From: Euwallacea fornicatus
Lineage: Eukaryota > Arthropoda > Insecta > Coleoptera > Curculionidae
Reading direction: 5' to 3'
DNA: 64,000 nucleotides
Assembly: GCF_040115645.1 (NCBI RefSeq)
Contig: NC_089542.1
Span: 1,116,001-1,180,000 of the forward strand
The translations under genes were made by a program, and so were the position numbers. Below, piece after piece: positions 60,762-64,000 of this stretch (position 1 is the first letter of the stretch; each line of letters opens with the position of its first letter). The notes below the pieces were generated by a model. That model did no database searches, was not told where the DNA came from, and saw nothing but the letters and a program-made list of their open reading frames with translations.

Positions 60762-63516
60762 TACACAGTTGATAACGTTGCTCCAGATAAATCCCGAAAT
60801 ATTATAGTCAATATTGTGAGCGGAGGCAAATCACCGTTTAGGCAAAAATCTATAATGACTTGGTAACAAATACCGAGCGTTGTAATAATGAGTTTCGTAC
60901 GCAGGAACGTAGTTTCAAATAGTGAAGGCGTGACCATTCTTAATGGCTGCCGAATTTCCCAAGTTAATTGCAATTAGCTACAATAAGTGAACGAAGTATA
61001 GCAGTCCTAGTGCTTGGGACACAAGGTTGTTAATACTCGCTGCGCGCCATTAGGGTCTCGGAATCCCACGAAGTCATGCGGCAAACTTGCGAGTTTTTAA
61101 ACTGAACCGAACTATGTTTCAAAATTTTCCAAACTCCGACCAAACCGAAAATAAAAATGAAAAACGATGTTCCATCGTTTTTAATTAGGAAAATGTGAGA
61201 AAAATATCAGGTCCGCACTAAAAAAAAAGTTTGACGATCGGATTTTTGGAATATTTTTGGAAACTCGCGTTCGAAATGTCACAAAATTTAGAGTGCGCGA
61301 GTAGGTAGTTTTGTTTTCGGTAAAATTGCACACGTTTATCCATTTCCAATTTCGACTCTCATGTCTTAGTACCCGAGGTCCAAATGGTGATTAGCACGTG
61401 GGAATAGCGCCGTATAGCTGCGTTACGTATTTTCTAGAAGTAGTTCAAAAGGTACCACTTTCATATTGCAGACCGTCGTTCGAACTTTGGAAATGTTACT
61501 TGTAATTCATAAAACACCCTCATTGTTAATAATGATAAATATTAATAATAAATTGCAGTCAATTGAATAGCCGGTAAGCAGATTTGCTCGCTAATTTCCA
61601 TTTTGTGATTTTATTAGTTACTTTATATTCATTGCGCCTACATCTGCATAAACTCTAAAAATTCCTAATTCGAACCATTTCTCGTAGAAAATAAATCTTC
61701 TATTCAATTAAGCTCTAAATAGTGCCTGTTAGGTAATATTTGCAAATACTTTTCTTAGCAAGACGGTGTTCGATATCGGTGGGGGTATTAGCACTCGAAG
61801 TAATTGTTTCTGTTTGCCTCCTCAAATTCTTCTCCACCCTCTTTTTTTCTTTTATTAAAATCACTGAAATAACCGCAAAGCAGATTTGCTTGAAAATTTC
61901 CGTTTCGTAATTCTCACTCACATTGTGTTCATTTCTGTCATATTCTGTCAACATTTGCTCTATTAAACCCGTGGTAGCTTTATACGGTGAAGCAAAATCA
62001 AGCACACCTCAAAGACGATTTCTCCTCGGCAATTAAGGCCTACTAAACGTTCTGCCGGCCGTTATGTCCGCGGAAATTTTCTTAGGGTTATGCTGAAGGG
62101 AGATGTATGTTTGCGGAGGCCTGGGATATTTTGTGTTTATTACGAACGCGATGATCGTGATAGAATATAGATTCCGTCACGCTCGATAGTATTTGTACAG
62201 GATTGATAGGCTATCACGTGCCAACCGACGAATGTAAAATTACCGTATCCTTGTAGAGCCGCAGAGGCAGTGTTTGCAAATTAAAGGGATTTATTCTAAA
62301 ACATAAACGACCTAAGGCCCTTTGCCCGTTTCTGAGTTCCGATAGTCGATTTTTTTTACGATTTTAATCATATTTCTTCTTCCGACCTTTTAGGAGTTCG
62401 AACGTACTGAACAAAAGGGACAAAGAAAAAAAAACTCGACTTTACATGAAATGGGAGAGCATCCAAATGTTTTGCAAATTTGATGGTAATTTTAACAATT
62501 TCTAAAGACCCGTCCACAGAGAAGCGTCCAGGGACAACATTTATCACCGCGAAACTTTGCCAAAAGCTCTTCGATGCAGATACCTTTTTTTTATTTATTT
62601 CTCATATTAATAACACATCTCCCAGCACTACCCATGTCTCTAAAGAAGTTGGAACGTTGTGAATGCCGAATTCCCCGCTTTTACAACACGTTTAACGAAC
62701 GTACATATTTCAACAAACTTTACACTGGATGTTGCTTTTCTATGGACGAGTTTATAGGGATACAAGCCCTGCCAACTCCGAGCCTTAAATCTCCCCGTCA
62801 AGCAGTGACTGAGTACGACTTTGTTTTTAAATAAACTAGCGGAAGTTCATTTAGAATTTAGGGATTAGTTACAGAGTAGCTCTCTGTGACTTGTTTAACT
62901 CTAAAGGCTTAAAATGCTTCATTTGCTTAGATCTAGTTAAACGTTTGCGATTCGAGTATTACGGGAACTTCCCGAATTCTACTTGGACGTCACGTATTAC
63001 CGCTCCTGTGTCCGGTGGCGAGTTTTTTGAGGACGTACGTGAGATTGGACAGACGGTGATGCGTAGATGAAATCTAATTGCTCACTTTCGGCTTGCAACT
63101 TCAAGAGAGATTTTACGGCATCGTTTTATTATGGTTAATCTGATTCGTTTTCGATATACAGAGCGATTTTTAAATTTGATACCCTTTGAAATCGGTGATT
63201 TATCCAAATATCAGGAACCTACATGACTGAAAACATTAGATAGTTACCATGTTGGAGGTTTTATAATAAATAATAATAATTTTATGGAATAGACAGGATA
63301 TAGAGAAATTAAATGTCGTCGCGGACGGGAAAATTTCAAGCGATCCATTGAATTCCAGTGGGACATTCAAATCTATTTCGTTGATTTTATCGAAAACGAT
63401 TTGAAGTAAGAAGAGAAATTTCACACATTCCTGGGTGATAAATCACATGTACATGTGTTCCATTAAAAAAGGAACAAGTTTATGTCTAGGAAAACACTTT
63501 TCATCCATCCTGTGTG
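60762..63516. other. Intergenic, diverged internal repeat
   Basis: No gene is recognised. A segment of about 60 bases recurs: AAGCAGATTTGCTCGCTAATTTC at about 61576 and AAGCAGATTTGCTTGAAAATTTC at about 61879, each followed by a similar tail ending in TTCAT. The second lies within a 96-codon minus-strand frame (61715-62005) of unknown nature. Confidence 0.45.
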
Positions 63517-63692
63517 CAGGGTGTCCTACGAATATGGGCCTTTATTGTGAAGACTGTGACTAGGACAGGGTCGAAATTAAGGTATCGCACTAAAGCGGAG
63601 GTGATCTATTGATTAAAAATATTTTCACAAAACACCACTTCCGGTTTATCGGAAATGAATGTCAACTCGTTTATGGTAAATAGAACACCCTG
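63517..63692. mobile_element. Short MITE-like element, 176 bp
   Basis: The left end CAGGGTGTCCTA and the reverse complement of the right end, CAGGGTGTTCTA, match at 11 of 12 positions. It is non-coding. The short, imperfect ends make it less certain than the elements at 31539 and 60250. Confidence 0.55.
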
Positions 63693-64000
63693 TGTATTAT
63701 ATCAAATTTCGATGATGCGGAATATTACGAACGTTTGTCATGTATAATGTTTTATACGCAAATTTTGCGGTTTTCGAGATATTTACAACTTTAGAAAAAA
63801 AATTACAGTTGCAGCCCCTAATGTATTTTAATGAGCTCCTCATTAGGTTTCAAGCTCCGTCGTTTAATTTATTCCTATTTCAATTACCGTCGATATTGCT
63901 GCATGGCGAAATGTTCAGTTTTTTAATTCAACTTTACACTTCGCAAATAATTTCCCCCTGTTCAATGGCAATTGTTAGAGATGCGGCCACGAATAACCAC

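Noticed and set aside
61715..62005. 96-codon minus-strand frame as a possible first exon
   Set aside because: Part of it is an internally repeated 60-base segment, and no downstream exon could be joined to it.

Overview
The window is nuclear DNA of an insect, most likely a beetle. It is AT-rich, has GT-AG introns and compact multi-exon genes with animal-specific domain architectures, and its non-coding DNA is full of short CAGGGTG-ended inverted-repeat elements and decayed Tc1/mariner-type transposase fragments. There is no sign of bacterial, organellar or viral genome organisation. The species assignment is inference; the exon models below were built by hand from splice signals, reading phase and protein family patterns.

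Layout. Position 1-342 (minus) is the start of an AN1 zinc-finger exon that runs off the left edge. Position 1117-2502 (plus) is a complete, intronless HMG-CoA synthase of the mevalonate pathway. Positions 4552-7805 and 9057-11531 (minus) are two tandem glycoside hydrolase family 27 genes with nine exons each and identical intron phases; both carry the Ser/Ala specificity pair of alpha-N-acetylgalactosaminidase. Position 13748-22332 (plus) is an ANKLE1/LEM-3 type structure-specific nuclease (ankyrin repeats, LEM, GIY-YIG). Position 24051-29288 (plus) is an IBTK orthologue (ankyrin, RCC1, two BTB domains), a CUL3 adaptor.

From 29.3 to 40.6 kb there is a gene desert with a 100-bp satellite array, MITE-like elements, a 38-bp minisatellite and a 31-bp tandem repeat. 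Position 40626-53934 (plus) is a 15-exon gene for a tandem-domain protein tyrosine phosphatase whose two domains both lack key catalytic residues. Its long introns hold two different mariner-like transposase relics and several repeat pairs. Position 57328-59110 (minus) is a SINA/SIAH-like protein with two RING fingers in a row. The rest of the right end, to 64 kb, holds only repeats, including a 512-bp foldback element.

The genes do not form one pathway. The two ubiquitin-related genes (IBTK, SINA-like) and the two lysosomal glycosidases are the only functional groupings, and only the glycosidase pair is a local duplication. The strongest candidates for undescribed biology are the doubly degenerate phosphatase with an apparently cytosolic start, the tandem-RING SINA protein, and the 38-bp minisatellite that is open in all three forward frames.
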